From Arenibacter echinorum (GTDB taxonomy: Bacteria; Bacteroidota; Bacteroidia; Flavobacteriales; Flavobacteriaceae): a stretch of DNA of 64,000 nt. The notes below the pieces were generated by a model, which was not told where the DNA came from, made no database searches, and saw only the letters and a program-made list of their open reading frames with translations. A program made the position numbers and the translations under genes. Shown here in pieces: positions 17,327-27,028 of this stretch; position 1 is the first letter of the stretch, and each line of letters begins with the position of its first letter. The stretch is taken from contig NZ_QLLN01000004.1 of the NCBI RefSeq assembly GCF_003259375.1, positions 436,495 to 500,494 of the forward strand, written 5' to 3'.

Positions 17327-17874
17327 AATGGAGATATATCGGAATATTCGAATAGAGCAAATATAGGATACACAATTTTATTATTCTTAACGGATGCCTT
17401 CTTTATGGCCTATTATTTTGCAATTTGGAACAAGTATTTTACACCAGATCATCAGACTGGTGGCAGGAGCTATATTCAAACCCAATCAGAATATAGATTG
17501 TTTTAACTGCACAACTCTAGGCTACTCTAAGTTCCTCCTCACAATTTCTTTTCCAGTTTCCCCAAAATATTCCGGGATAATTTTTTGCCACAGCACCATG
17601 CCGTTTTCAAAATTAGAAAACAATACCAAACCTTGTTTTGAGTTCTTTAAAAACATAGCAATTGTTTTGGTTCCGTAATCCCCAAGAGGTTCAATGGGGA
17701 TAAACAACAAACCCAAAAAATAAATCGGTCAAAAACCCATCCTAGATTATCAATCTAGCAAAAAGGATTGTGGATTAATTTTTTATGGATAAAATTTTGA
17801 CCTATATGCATTTAATGGAGGGGATTCCTGATTTTAGTGCTTATCTTAGGGCATATTGAAAATATGATTGTCCC
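17327..17874. other. 548-bp gap upstream of the amidoligase cluster
   Basis: It holds a short minus-strand reading frame that looks like the C-terminus of a serine hydrolase (17522-17716, listed separately) and a 7-bp dyad CTAGATT/AATCTAG at 17742-17758. The plus-strand open frame at 17394-17678 has no recognisable features. No complete gene or clear promoter was identified. Confidence 0.5.
17522..17728 (-). pseudogene. remnant: C-terminal fragment of a beta-lactamase-like serine hydrolase
   Basis: About 65 in-frame residues include the pattern LGDYGTKTIAMFLKNSKQGL followed by VLFSNFENGM, which resembles the last strands of class C beta-lactamase-like (PF00144) serine hydrolases (HxGxxxGxxTxxxFxPxxxxGxVxxTNGENG). 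The frame is closed by TGA upstream (17729-17731), there is no N-terminus with SxxK, and no ATG. I read it as a decayed tail next to the metallo-beta-lactamase. The homology call rests on pattern recognition only. Confidence 0.4.
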
Positions 17875-20800
17875 ATGGCATTAAAAGTAGCAATATCACA
17901 TAAAACCGTTTATAAATATGATCGAAGGGTAAACCTTTCACCACATATTTTTAGGTTAAGGCCTGCGCCGCATAGCAGAACGCCCATTGAGGCGTATTCC
18001 ATAAAAATTAAACCTGAAAATCATTTTTTCAATTGGCAGCAAGACCCTTTTGGAAATTACTTGGCCCGTATTGTTTTTCCCGAAAAAACCTCGGAACTAT
18101 CAGTAGAGGTTGAAATTATAGCAGACTTAAAGACCATTAATCCCTTTGATTTTTTTGTAGAGGAATCCGTTGAGAATTTTCCGTTTACCTATTCGGAAGA
18201 TCTAAAGAAAGAACTTCTGCCCTATTTGGAAGTAACGGAAAAGGGTCCGTTGCTACAGGATTGGTTGGAAAAGTTAGACCTAACTCCAGTGCGGAGCATT
18301 GATTTTCTTATAGGCCTCAATCAAAAATTATACACCTACCTCAACTACACCATCCGTATGGAGCCTGGCGTGCAAAGTTGTGAGGAAACCTTGGACAGGA
18401 AGTTAGGTTCATGTAGGGATTTTGCTTGGCTATTGGTACAGACGCTTCGTCATTTGGGATTGGCGGCCCGTTTTGTGTCAGGATATCTGGTACAGCTAAA
18501 GTCGGATGAAAAATCCTTGGACGGCCCTTCCGGCCCTGAGGAGGACTTTACGGATTTACATGCTTGGGCAGAAGTATATTTGCCAGGTGCTGGTTGGATC
18601 GGGTTGGATGCTACCTCCGGGCTTTTGGCAGGGGAAGGCCATATCCCCCTGGCATGTACACCTTCCTTTGAAAGTGCCGCTCCGGTGTATGGATTAACGG
18701 ATCCCTGTGAAACGGAATTTGAATTCGACAACTCAGTAACCCGGATTTTTGAGTCGCCCCGTGTAACCAAGCCCTATACCGAAGATCAGTGGAAAGCCAT
18801 TTATAATTTAGGCTTTGCCGTAGAAGAGGAGCTGCAATTAAATGATGTAAGATTAACTATGGGCGGCGAACCCACCTTTGTTTCCGTAGATGATATGGAA
18901 GCTGAAGAATGGAATACATCTGCCGATGGGGAACACAAACGCGCATTGGCAAGTTCCCTTTCCTTAAGGTTATTGGATGCCTTTGGCAAAGGAGGAATGT
19001 TGCACCATGCCCAGGGGAAATGGTACCCGGGCGAACCCTTGCCACGCTGGCTTATTGGCATTCATTGGCGCAAGGACGGAGAATCTATATGGAAAGAACC
19101 AAAATGGCTGGCTTCCTTTACGAAGACCTATACCATCCCAAAGGATATTACAGGTACCTTTCTAAAAACATTGACCAAATATTTGGCCTGTCCCAATGAA
19201 AGTATAATTCCAGCATATGAAGATGCTTTCTATTTTCTGTGGGAAGAAGGAAAACTGCCAGTAGATGTGGAGCCAAAAGATTATAACAAAAAAGACACGG
19301 CTTTAAGAAAGAAGCTTGGAGAAGTACTGGAGCAGGGCATAGGTAAAACCATTGGCCACGTTTTACCTTTAGCCAAAAACAATGACCAATGGATTACCAA
19401 TCCTTGGGAGTTTAGGGGCAAACATCTGTTTTTAACGCCAGGAAATTCCCCAATTGGATTACGACTTCCTTTGGAATCCTTGCCCAAAGAACCGGAAGTA
19501 CCTTCAGAGCCTACTGCAGAACCCGAGCTGTTCGAGGAGAAGCCTGTATTAAAAGCTTACGGAAAAGAATTACAGGATCGAATAGAGTCCAAGACATCAA
19601 AATCATCTGCCAAAAAACAACCTTTTGTACGTACTGCTTTATGCGCTGAGGTGCGGGATGATAAATTATTCCTTTTCCTACCCCCTTTGAACAGCGCGGA
19701 AGACTTCTTGGATTTAACAGCAAGTATTGAGGCAACGGCCAAGGAACTGGAAATTCCGGTAATATTGGAGGGTTATGAGCCCCCTAGGGACAATCGTTTG
19801 GAAGTCCTGAAAATTACTCCGGACCCTGGTGTAATAGAGGTAAATGTGCATCCCGCCAAGAATTGGCAAGAACTTACGGACAATACCTTGAAGCTATATG
19901 AAGAAGCAAAAAAATCCCGTTTAGGGACCGAAAAATTTATGTTGGATGGCAAGCATACCGGTACCGGAGGTGGCAACCATGTTACTTTGGGTGGGGCCAC
20001 TCCCGCAGATAGTCCGTTGCTTCGAAATCCGCAACTGCTGCGTAGTCTACTTACATTTTGGCAGCACCACCCAGGGCTTTCCTATTTATTCTCTGGTGCA
20101 TTTATAGGCCCTACCAGTCAGGCTCCACGTGTAGACGAGGCGCGATTGGAAAATCTCTATGAATTGGAAATTGCATTTTCCCAAATTCCTGAGGATAAAG
20201 AGGTACCTTTTTGGCTAACGGACCGATTATTTCGCCATTTACTTACCGATATTACCGGTAATACCCACAGGGCCGAGTTCTGCATCGATAAATTATATTC
20301 CCCAGATTCTTCCTCGGGCAGATTGGGCATCTTGGAACTGCGAGCTTTTGATATGCCACCCCATGCACAGATGAGCCTCTTGCAAATGTTACTAGTGCGC
20401 ACTTTGGTGTCTTGGTTTTGGAAAAATCCATACAAACATGACTTGGTACGTTGGGGTACGGAATTGCACGATAAATTTTTGTTGGAACATTACGTAAAAG
20501 AAGATCTAAGGGATATTGTTGCCCAATTAAATGATGCCGGTTATCCCTTTAAGCTGGATTGGTTCGACCCATTTTTTGAATTCAGGTTTCCCTTATACGG
20601 ATTGGTAGAGATCAATTCCATGCAGATAGAACTTCGCATGGCCATAGAACCGTGGAATGTATTGGGCGAAGAAATGTCCGGCAGGGGAACGGCAAGATAC
20701 GTTGATTCCTCCTTGGAAAGAGTGCAGATAAAAGTGAAAAACTTTACGGAAGAGCGTTATAGCCTAACCTGTAACGGTGTAAAAATAGCCCTGAGCCCTA

Positions 20801-21201
20801 CAGGTATCAAAGGCGAATATGTGGCAGGAGTCCGTTATAAAGCATGGGACCCTTGGTCTGCGCTGCACCCCACCATTGCGGTAGATGTACCTTTGGTATT
20901 TGATATTGTAGATATGTGGAATAAAAAATCCATTGGTGGATGCACCTATTTTGTAGCCCATCCCGGCGGACGTTCCTATGATACCTACCCTGTAAACAGT
21001 TACGAGGCCGAATCTAGAAGAATTAACCGATTTTGGGATTTTGGACACTCCCAGGGTGAGGCAACACCGATGGAAATGGGCCCTACAACAAATTTTTCCG
21101 GTAGAATGGTAGAACCTAAGTCTGCTTCCAATACATTTGTATACAAAGAGGTCCCAATAAATCCTGAATATCCACATGTGCTGGATTTAAGGAAGAAGTA
21201 A
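17875..21201 (+). CDS. transglutaminase-DUF2126 (predicted amidoligase) fusion protein
   Basis: 1108 aa. The first 290 residues are a bacterial transglutaminase-like domain (N-terminal beta domain, then the core with Cys180 in GSCRDFAW, His229 in DLHAWAEVYL and Asp245 in GLDATSG). The remaining 800 residues are DUF2126 (PF09899), described as a putative amidoligase. GGNHVTLGGATPADSPLLRNP and RAFDMPPHAQM are among its recognisable stretches. It is the first gene of a tight three-gene cluster (13 bp and 1 bp gaps). Published comparative genomics (Iyer, Aravind and colleagues) predict that such clusters make or attach peptides. The substrate is unknown and cytoplasmic location is inferred from the lack of a signal peptide. 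Confidence 0.9.
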   Translation: MALKVAISHKTVYKYDRRVNLSPHIFRLRPAPHSRTPIEAYSIKIKPENHFFNWQQDPFGNYLARIVFPEKTSELSVEVEIIADLKTINPFDFFVEESVENFPFTYSEDLKKELLPYLEVTEKGPLLQDWLEKLDLTPVRSIDFLIGLNQKLYTYLNYTIRMEPGVQSCEETLDRKLGSCRDFAWLLVQTLRHLGLAARFVSGYLVQLKSDEKSLDGPSGPEEDFTDLHAWAEVYLPGAGWIGLDATSGLLAGEGHIPLACTPSFESAAPVYGLTDPCETEFEFDNSVTRIFESPRVTKPYTEDQWKAIYNLGFAVEEELQLNDVRLTMGGEPTFVSVDDMEAEEWNTSADGEHKRALASSLSLRLLDAFGKGGMLHHAQGKWYPGEPLPRWLIGIHWRKDGESIWKEPKWLASFTKTYTIPKDITGTFLKTLTKYLACPNESIIPAYEDAFYFLWEEGKLPVDVEPKDYNKKDTALRKKLGEVLEQGIGKTIGHVLPLAKNNDQWITNPWEFRGKHLFLTPGNSPIGLRLPLESLPKEPEVPSEPTAEPELFEEKPVLKAYGKELQDRIESKTSKSSAKKQPFVRTALCAEVRDDKLFLFLPPLNSAEDFLDLTASIEATAKELEIPVILEGYEPPRDNRLEVLKITPDPGVIEVNVHPAKNWQELTDNTLKLYEEAKKSRLGTEKFMLDGKHTGTGGGNHVTLGGATPADSPLLRNPQLLRSLLTFWQHHPGLSYLFSGAFIGPTSQAPRVDEARLENLYELEIAFSQIPEDKEVPFWLTDRLFRHLLTDITGNTHRAEFCIDKLYSPDSSSGRLGILELRAFDMPPHAQMSLLQMLLVRTLVSWFWKNPYKHDLVRWGTELHDKFLLEHYVKEDLRDIVAQLNDAGYPFKLDWFDPFFEFRFPLYGLVEINSMQIELRMAIEPWNVLGEEMSGRGTARYVDSSLERVQIKVKNFTEERYSLTCNGVKIALSPTGIKGEYVAGVRYKAWDPWSALHPTIAVDVPLVFDIVDMWNKKSIGGCTYFVAHPGGRSYDTYPVNSYEAESRRINRFWDFGHSQGEATPMEMGPTTNFSGRMVEPKSASNTFVYKEVPINPEYPHVLDLRKK

Positions 21202-21214
21202 TTCAAAAATTATT

Positions 21215-23776
21215 ATGCCAATAACAAGTACCAGCTGGTTAAGTAATTATATTACAGAATATAAGAATGATGAAATGTTTACACCACAAAATGGTGTAAA
21301 GCCTTATTGGAACAAACTCCTTACGGAATTTGATAAATTGGGTTATGACGGATTAATGGCCCGCCAAAGGGATATAGATTGGCTACTTTCAGAAAATGGC
21401 GTTACCTACAATGTTTATAACGACCCTCAGGGATTGCACCGCCCATGGAACTTGAATGTGGTTCCTTTTTTGCTCCGCCAGGCCGAATGGCAAACGGTAG
21501 AGAACGGTTTAAAACAACGGGCACAGCTTTTAAATTTGGTCTTGAAGGATATTTATGGCGAAGGCAATCTCATAAAAAATGGTATTGTGCCACATGAAGT
21601 AATTCACGGACATCGTGGTTTTTTAAGACAATGTAGTGGTATTGAATATAGTACGGAAAAATTTCTTTCCATTTACGCTGCCGACCTTTCCCGCGGAACG
21701 GACGGTAGGCTTTGGGTAGTGAACGACCGTGCAGAAGCACCTTCAGGAATGGGATATGCCTTAGAAAATAGATCTACTACCAGTAGAATTCTCCCGGAGA
21801 TGTATGCCAAAATGAATGTGAAGCGACTTTCTGGTTTCTTTAAAGAATTTAACCAGATGCTCGTTGATGCATCCCCTATAAAAAAAGATAATCCCAATAT
21901 TGCCATATTGACCCCGGGATCGCACAATGAAACCTATTTTGAACATGCCTATCTATCTTCCTTCTTGGGCTACCCCTTGGTACAAGGGAACGACCTGGTG
22001 GTAAGGGACGGTTATGTTTGGATGAAATCCTTGCAGGGACTTAAGCAGATTGACGTTATTTTACGCAGGGTAGATGACGCATTTACCGACCCCTTAGAGC
22101 TAAGGGAAGATTCCCAGTTAGGAGTTGCAGGATTGTTGGATGTAGTGCGCAGAAAAAATGTTTCCATTATTAACCCGGTAGGTAGTGGTGTAATTGAAAA
22201 CCCAGGCCTGATTCCTTTTATGCCGGCTATATCCAGATACCTTCTTAAAGAGGAGTTGATCCTACCACAAATTGCATCATGGTGGTGCGGACAGGAACAG
22301 GAAAGAAAATTTGTTTTGGAGAATATATCCCAATTGGTGATCAAAAGAATTGATAGGACCAATAGGGAAAGTATCCATTTCGCAGAGTTCATGACCACAC
22401 TGCAGTTAAATGACCTGAAAAAGGAAATTGAACTAACTCCCTATCGTTTTGTAGCTCAGGAGAAAATAAGCTTTTCCACGGCTCCAAACTTAGTTGATGG
22501 AACTATAGAGTCTAGAAATTTGGTAACCCGTACCTTTTGTATTGCATCAAATAAAGATTACAGTGTAATGCCCGGTGGCCTGGTACGTGTAGCTCCGGAC
22601 AGGGAAACTATTAGGGTTTCCAACCAAAGGGGTGGCACAAGTAAGGATTTTTGGGTATTGGAAGACAGCCCGGTAAAGGAAGATATAACTAGGCACTGGC
22701 AAAAACGGAGTTCCTTGGCGGCATCCGGTTTAAACGATCTGCCCAGTCTTACGGCCGAAAACTTATATTGGGCGGGACGTTATGTAGGCCGCACTTTGGT
22801 CAATGCCCGGTTTTTACGAATGGTTATGCGGCAAATGGCCTTGGTACAGAACAAAAATGAAAAACCAGATTCTGTTAAACTCCAAGTCCTGTTCAAAGCC
22901 GTTACCCACTTAACGGGCACCTATCCTGGCTTCGCCGAGAAAAGCTCCAAAGGCAAAATGGCTATGGAAGACCCAATGCAGGAAATGTTATCCGTAATAC
23001 TGGATAAAGACAGACCCGGAAGTTTAGCGCATAACCTTGCCATGTTCGGTAATTCCTATTATTCCATCCGCAATCTGTGGTCTTCGGATATGTGGAGGGT
23101 TTTCGAAAATATTCAAAAAATATGGCAATCCTTTGAGGAAGGCCAGGACCGTTCCATTAATAAAATTTTAAAAGTACTCAACCAACTAATCACCCGTTTA
23201 ATTGCTTTTATGGGCCTTATAGAAGAGAGTATTTTAGTACAACAGGGGTTACTACTCTATTTTATCGGCCTACAATTGGAACAGAGCATGTTGACCATTA
23301 CCAAATGTCGCTCCCTGCTTACCATTAAATATGAGGAACAGGTAGAGTATGACCTTTTGGAATATTTGTTGACCAGTCATGAAAGCCTTAATATTTACAG
23401 ATATAGCTATAGGTCCCACATTCAATTGGAGCACTTATTGGACCTGGTGGTGTTGGATTTGGAATATCCAAGGTCGTTGACATTTATGTTGAACAGGATC
23501 CAAAAAGACATCGCGCGTTTACCGCATTCCCGAAAGGACAATAATTTAAGTAATTATCAAAAATATGTTTTTGACGCTTTCTCCAAATTGCGATTGGCGG
23601 AGTCTTCCAATTTAGTAAAGACTAAATCCGATACCGATTATTTTAGGAAAGATCTTGATGAACTATTGGAACAGCTCTCAGAACTATTATACAAAACATC
23701 CCAATCCATAAGCAGTACTTATTTTAATCATACGGACAAACAAAATCAATTGGTTACCCAATCCTTTCCTTTTTGA
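21215..23776 (+). CDS. circularly permuted ATP-grasp ligase fused to Alpha-E domain
   Basis: 853 aa. Residues about 60-480 are a circularly permuted type 2 ATP-grasp domain (former DUF404/DUF407), with YNVYNDPQGLHRPWNLNVVP, PRGTDGRLWVVNDRAEAPSG-like and LDVVRRKNVSIINPVGSGV segments. Residues about 510-830 are the mostly helical Alpha-E domain (DUF403, starting LTAENLYWAGRYVGRT). ATP-grasp enzymes form acyl-phosphate intermediates and then amide bonds. In many bacteria the two domains are separate genes; here they are fused. It begins 13 bp after the DUF2126 gene and ends 1 bp before the second transglutaminase. The function of Alpha-E is unknown. Confidence 0.9.
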   Translation: MPITSTSWLSNYITEYKNDEMFTPQNGVKPYWNKLLTEFDKLGYDGLMARQRDIDWLLSENGVTYNVYNDPQGLHRPWNLNVVPFLLRQAEWQTVENGLKQRAQLLNLVLKDIYGEGNLIKNGIVPHEVIHGHRGFLRQCSGIEYSTEKFLSIYAADLSRGTDGRLWVVNDRAEAPSGMGYALENRSTTSRILPEMYAKMNVKRLSGFFKEFNQMLVDASPIKKDNPNIAILTPGSHNETYFEHAYLSSFLGYPLVQGNDLVVRDGYVWMKSLQGLKQIDVILRRVDDAFTDPLELREDSQLGVAGLLDVVRRKNVSIINPVGSGVIENPGLIPFMPAISRYLLKEELILPQIASWWCGQEQERKFVLENISQLVIKRIDRTNRESIHFAEFMTTLQLNDLKKEIELTPYRFVAQEKISFSTAPNLVDGTIESRNLVTRTFCIASNKDYSVMPGGLVRVAPDRETIRVSNQRGGTSKDFWVLEDSPVKEDITRHWQKRSSLAASGLNDLPSLTAENLYWAGRYVGRTLVNARFLRMVMRQMALVQNKNEKPDSVKLQVLFKAVTHLTGTYPGFAEKSSKGKMAMEDPMQEMLSVILDKDRPGSLAHNLAMFGNSYYSIRNLWSSDMWRVFENIQKIWQSFEEGQDRSINKILKVLNQLITRLIAFMGLIEESILVQQGLLLYFIGLQLEQSMLTITKCRSLLTIKYEEQVEYDLLEYLLTSHESLNIYRYSYRSHIQLEHLLDLVVLDLEYPRSLTFMLNRIQKDIARLPHSRKDNNLSNYQKYVFDAFSKLRLAESSNLVKTKSDTDYFRKDLDELLEQLSELLYKTSQSISSTYFNHTDKQNQLVTQSFPF

Positions 23777-23777
23777 T

Positions 23778-24668
23778 ATGATTTTTAACGTAAAACATAC
23801 TACCAAGTACGAATACAATGCTCCGGTAATCTATTGTCACAATATTGCTACGCTGCGCCCAAGGGAATCTAAAGGGCAACAGTTATTGGACTATAAAATA
23901 CAGATAACACCGCAACCGGCAGAAATTTCGGAACGCATAGATTTTTTTGGAAACTATATTACCCGTTTTTCCATACAAACAGAACATAGAGAGTTAAAAG
24001 TAACTACAAAAAGTAAAATAGTGCGGGATTATGCCCAATTCCAAGATTCTTTTTTTTCCGAGGCATGTAGGGGAATTACCTTAAACCAAACCCTTTTGGC
24101 ATTAAAAAGTACGGATCCTGCTATATTGGATGCCAAGCAATACATCTTGGAATCTATTTTTATTAGACGTGCAGATGACAATATACGGGACTATGCCGAG
24201 GTTTCCTTTAAAAGAAATCGTTCAGTTTTTGATGCCGCCTATGAATTGATGCAGCGTATTTATACCGATTTTCAGTTTGTACCCGGGTTTACCACCATTT
24301 CCACTCCTGTTGCGGAAGTGATGAAGGAAAAAAAAGGGGTTTGCCAAGACTTTGCCCAAATAGCGATTGCCTGTATAAGGTCTGTAGGACTACCTGCCAG
24401 GTATGTTAGCGGTTATATAGAAACCGTACCTCCTAAAGGCAAAGAAAAATTGGTGGGGGCGGATGCCTCCCATGCTTGGTTCGCCATATTTATACCCGGC
24501 TTTGGATGGGTAGATTTTGACCCCACAAACAATCTTATACCCATGGATCAGCATATAGTGGTAGGCTGGGGCAGGGATTACTACGACGTACCACCTTTAA
24601 AAGGCGTAGTGTATGGCAGCGGCAAAAGCAAGCTTAAAGTGGCTGTAGATATAGAAGCTGCAATTTAA
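23778..24668 (+). CDS. transglutaminase-like cysteine protease-fold protein
   Basis: 296 aa, the classic stand-alone partner in these clusters. The N-terminal beta domain (about 1-90, starting MIFNVKHTTKYEYNAPV) precedes the transglutaminase core with the catalytic triad Cys189 (KGVCQDFAQ), His232 (ASHAWFAIF) and Asp248 (GWVDFDPTN). Family members act as peptidases or amide-bond transferases. It follows the ATP-grasp/Alpha-E gene by one base, so translation may be coupled. It may reverse or process the linkage made by the two ligases, which is inference. No Anbu protease gene, a frequent partner elsewhere, is nearby. Confidence 0.93.
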   Translation: MIFNVKHTTKYEYNAPVIYCHNIATLRPRESKGQQLLDYKIQITPQPAEISERIDFFGNYITRFSIQTEHRELKVTTKSKIVRDYAQFQDSFFSEACRGITLNQTLLALKSTDPAILDAKQYILESIFIRRADDNIRDYAEVSFKRNRSVFDAAYELMQRIYTDFQFVPGFTTISTPVAEVMKEKKGVCQDFAQIAIACIRSVGLPARYVSGYIETVPPKGKEKLVGADASHAWFAIFIPGFGWVDFDPTNNLIPMDQHIVVGWGRDYYDVPPLKGVVYGSGKSKLKVAVDIEAAI

Positions 24669-24801
24669 AGTCCATGGTGCGTTGCCAGCTGTTGCAAAAA
24701 CAGACATTTGGATTTTCATCCCATAGAACGATCTTGGAACTTTCGTTATTCTATCAGCATATAACCCCACATTTAACCAGACTACTAAAGGATATCGTCA
24801 T

Positions 24802-25227
24802 CTAAAATTGATTATGATACCACTCGGTTGTTGGAAAATGACTAATAAGGCTTTTGATTCCCTCCTTTGATATCGGCTTTACCAAATAACCCGAAAGTTC
24901 ACTGATTTCTCTGGCCATGGCTATATCATTGGGGTTATTGGAGGATGTTAGCAGGTATATATTAATATCCTTTTTTATTTGGGTTTGAAGTGATTTATAT
25001 TCCTTGAGAAACTCCCATCCATCCATAAAAGGCATGTTTACGTCCAAAAGGATAATATCCGGAAGATTGGTGGCAGCACCGAGATTCTGTTTAAGGAAAT
25101 CCATTCCCTTTTCACCATCGGAAAAAAACTTAATCTTTATGTCTGGACTTATTTCGGCAATGGTATTCTTCATTATAAACTGAAAAATCTCATCGTCATC
25201 GATTAGAAAAAAACTTAAGTCATTCAT
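24802..25227 (-). CDS. single-domain response regulator
   Basis: 141 aa receiver domain with no output domain (CheY-like or Rcp1-like). The acidic pocket is LIDDDE near the N-terminus and the phospho-acceptor Asp is in ILLDVNMPFMDG (about residue 62). A Thr/Ser in LLTSSNN and Lys in LVKPIS complete the active site. ATG 25227 is preferred; it overlaps the kinase stop by 8 bp (a TTG three codons upstream is the other option), so kinase and regulator are translationally coupled. The output partner is not encoded here. Confidence 0.92.
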   Translation of the reverse strand: MNDLSFFLIDDDEIFQFIMKNTIAEISPDIKIKFFSDGEKGMDFLKQNLGAATNLPDIILLDVNMPFMDGWEFLKEYKSLQTQIKKDINIYLLTSSNNPNDIAMAREISELSGYLVKPISKEGIKSLISHFPTTEWYHNQF

Positions 25228-27028
25228 AGCTGTCAAATATTATTTTAAATGTGGTTCCCTTTCCCAATTCACTGTTTACTTCAATATTGGCATTCAATGA
25301 TTCCAATTGTGTTTTCACCAGAAACAACCCCATACCTTTACCGGATAGTCCACGATGAAATCTTTTATATAATTTAAAAATATCACTGCCATAGCGATTT
25401 AGATCCACCCCTACGCCATTGTCCTCCACTACTAAAACTTTCTTGTCGTCCTCCCATAAGGTACGGATAATAATGACGGACCTTTTGTTGGGATCCCTAT
25501 ATTTTATGGCATTGGATATTAGATTTTGAATCACACTCTGTAAATAGATTCTTGAAAACTTTATTTCGTTCCATGCAGTCAAATCTGTCTTCACTTCTAT
25601 GGTTTCATTATCCAAAGTTTCAACATGCAGATCCAAGGTGGCCTCTAATAAAGGCTCCAATGCTATATTTTCCAATTTAACCTGGTCGTCATCGTTCAGA
25701 ATCCTAACGTAAATCAGAAGATCATCCACCAAGGTGTTAATAGCGTGGGTTATTTTTTGCAATTTAGGAAAATAACTTTTAGACTCTTCATAATCCTTGG
25801 CTTCCTCTAACATGGATACCAAAGCAGAAATACTTGTAGTAGGAGCTCTTAAGTTATGGGCAACAATATTGTTATACTCCATAAGTTGGGCATTGCGCAG
25901 CTCCAACTTATTCTGTATGGCTACCAAAGCGTTGTTTTTATTTTCAAGCTCTGTGCTTTTGCTTTCCAGCTCCTTATTAATTACTTCAAGAGCCTGCATA
26001 TACTTCTTTTTGGAAGTATCACTTTTCGCCTCAAGATATGACAGGCATAAAATAACAGCTATTGCCAATAAATTGATTAGGAATATTGAAAAAATCTCGC
26101 TTTTCAGCCTCGCATTTAAAGTATGTGAATCCAGATGTTTTAAAAGCACCCATTTATTATTGGTTTTAATATCCGCAAATTTATGCCGAAATAAAGGGGT
26201 TTGGGCAAGTTCGGTTTTAAAATCCAATTCGGTTTTTATCCACAGATCCCCGTTCTGAAACAAAGAAGTAGTTTCTTTCCTGCTCAATGAATCCACTAAC
26301 TCAGGGTATTCCTCATAAAAGGTAATATTTCTACTATTTGGAATTAAATGGGCAAACTCTTTTGCACTATCCTTACTTACCAGATAATTGCCAAAACGAT
26401 CCAACAACATAAAGGAATAATGGTTGTCCTTTTTCAGCAGCTCCAAGAACCTCTCTGCGCTAAAATTAATGACCACTATGCCCAATTTGTTGCCAAGAGC
26501 GTCGAATATAGGTGCTACCCCACGAATCATTGGTTTATATGGCAATTCCAGGATACCGTTTTCTTGATTCAGATTTAAGGGGGACAAATAAATTTGACTT
26601 TTCTTGAGATCAGTGGTAGTCTGATAATAATCCCTAGTGGCCTTATCCTGAAGAGCTATACTCTTTACTATTTTGCCATCGTCCTGTCTATTGAGTCTAT
26701 ATACTTCCTTTCCAGATAAATTGATAAGTCTGAATTGACTATAACTGTCCATTCCAACAACAAAATCCCTAATTCTATCGTCTAAGTAGGCATTCTTGTC
26801 AGGATCAAAGTCGCTTTCACTAAAACCATATTGCTCCCAATAATAGAGATTGGCTATCATGGGTTTTAAAAGTTCAACGATCAGTTGTTTTTTATTTGAG
26901 AGTTCATCTTGCTGTAAGGAAATCAGCTTTTTGTGTTCCATTTTATATAACCATAAAACAGCCAAAACGCTCAAAATGAGAATTGGGAGGTAGTATTTGA
27001 CAAACTTTAATAGTAATCTTTTAAGCAA
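25220..27028 (-). CDS. membrane sensor histidine kinase
   Basis: 602 aa. One membrane helix near residues 13-29 and another near 305-328 flank a periplasmic sensor region of about 270 residues that resembles a double-Cache domain. A coiled-coil linker (about 335-380, many Glu/Lys/Asn) leads to the HisKA helix with the phospho-His in NIVAHNLRAPTTSI (about 391), a form common in Bacteroidota. The HATPase_c domain has NLISNAIKYRD (N box), VEDNGVGVD (G1) and GKGMGLFLVK (G2). The signal sensed is unknown. It overlaps its response regulator by a few bases. An 8-bp hairpin lies about 90 bp upstream of its start. Confidence 0.93.
   Translation of the reverse strand: MLKRLLLKFVKYYLPILILSVLAVLWLYKMEHKKLISLQQDELSNKKQLIVELLKPMIANLYYWEQYGFSESDFDPDKNAYLDDRIRDFVVGMDSYSQFRLINLSGKEVYRLNRQDDGKIVKSIALQDKATRDYYQTTTDLKKSQIYLSPLNLNQENGILELPYKPMIRGVAPIFDALGNKLGIVVINFSAERFLELLKKDNHYSFMLLDRFGNYLVSKDSAKEFAHLIPNSRNITFYEEYPELVDSLSRKETTSLFQNGDLWIKTELDFKTELAQTPLFRHKFADIKTNNKWVLLKHLDSHTLNARLKSEIFSIFLINLLAIAVILCLSYLEAKSDTSKKKYMQALEVINKELESKSTELENKNNALVAIQNKLELRNAQLMEYNNIVAHNLRAPTTSISALVSMLEEAKDYEESKSYFPKLQKITHAINTLVDDLLIYVRILNDDDQVKLENIALEPLLEATLDLHVETLDNETIEVKTDLTAWNEIKFSRIYLQSVIQNLISNAIKYRDPNKRSVIIIRTLWEDDKKVLVVEDNGVGVDLNRYGSDIFKLYKRFHRGLSGKGMGLFLVKTQLESLNANIEVNSELGKGTTFKIIFDSYE

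Noticed and set aside
17394-17678. 94-codon plus-strand frame upstream of the amidoligase cluster
   Set aside because: No recognisable features, and the opposite strand has the more convincing hydrolase-like pattern.
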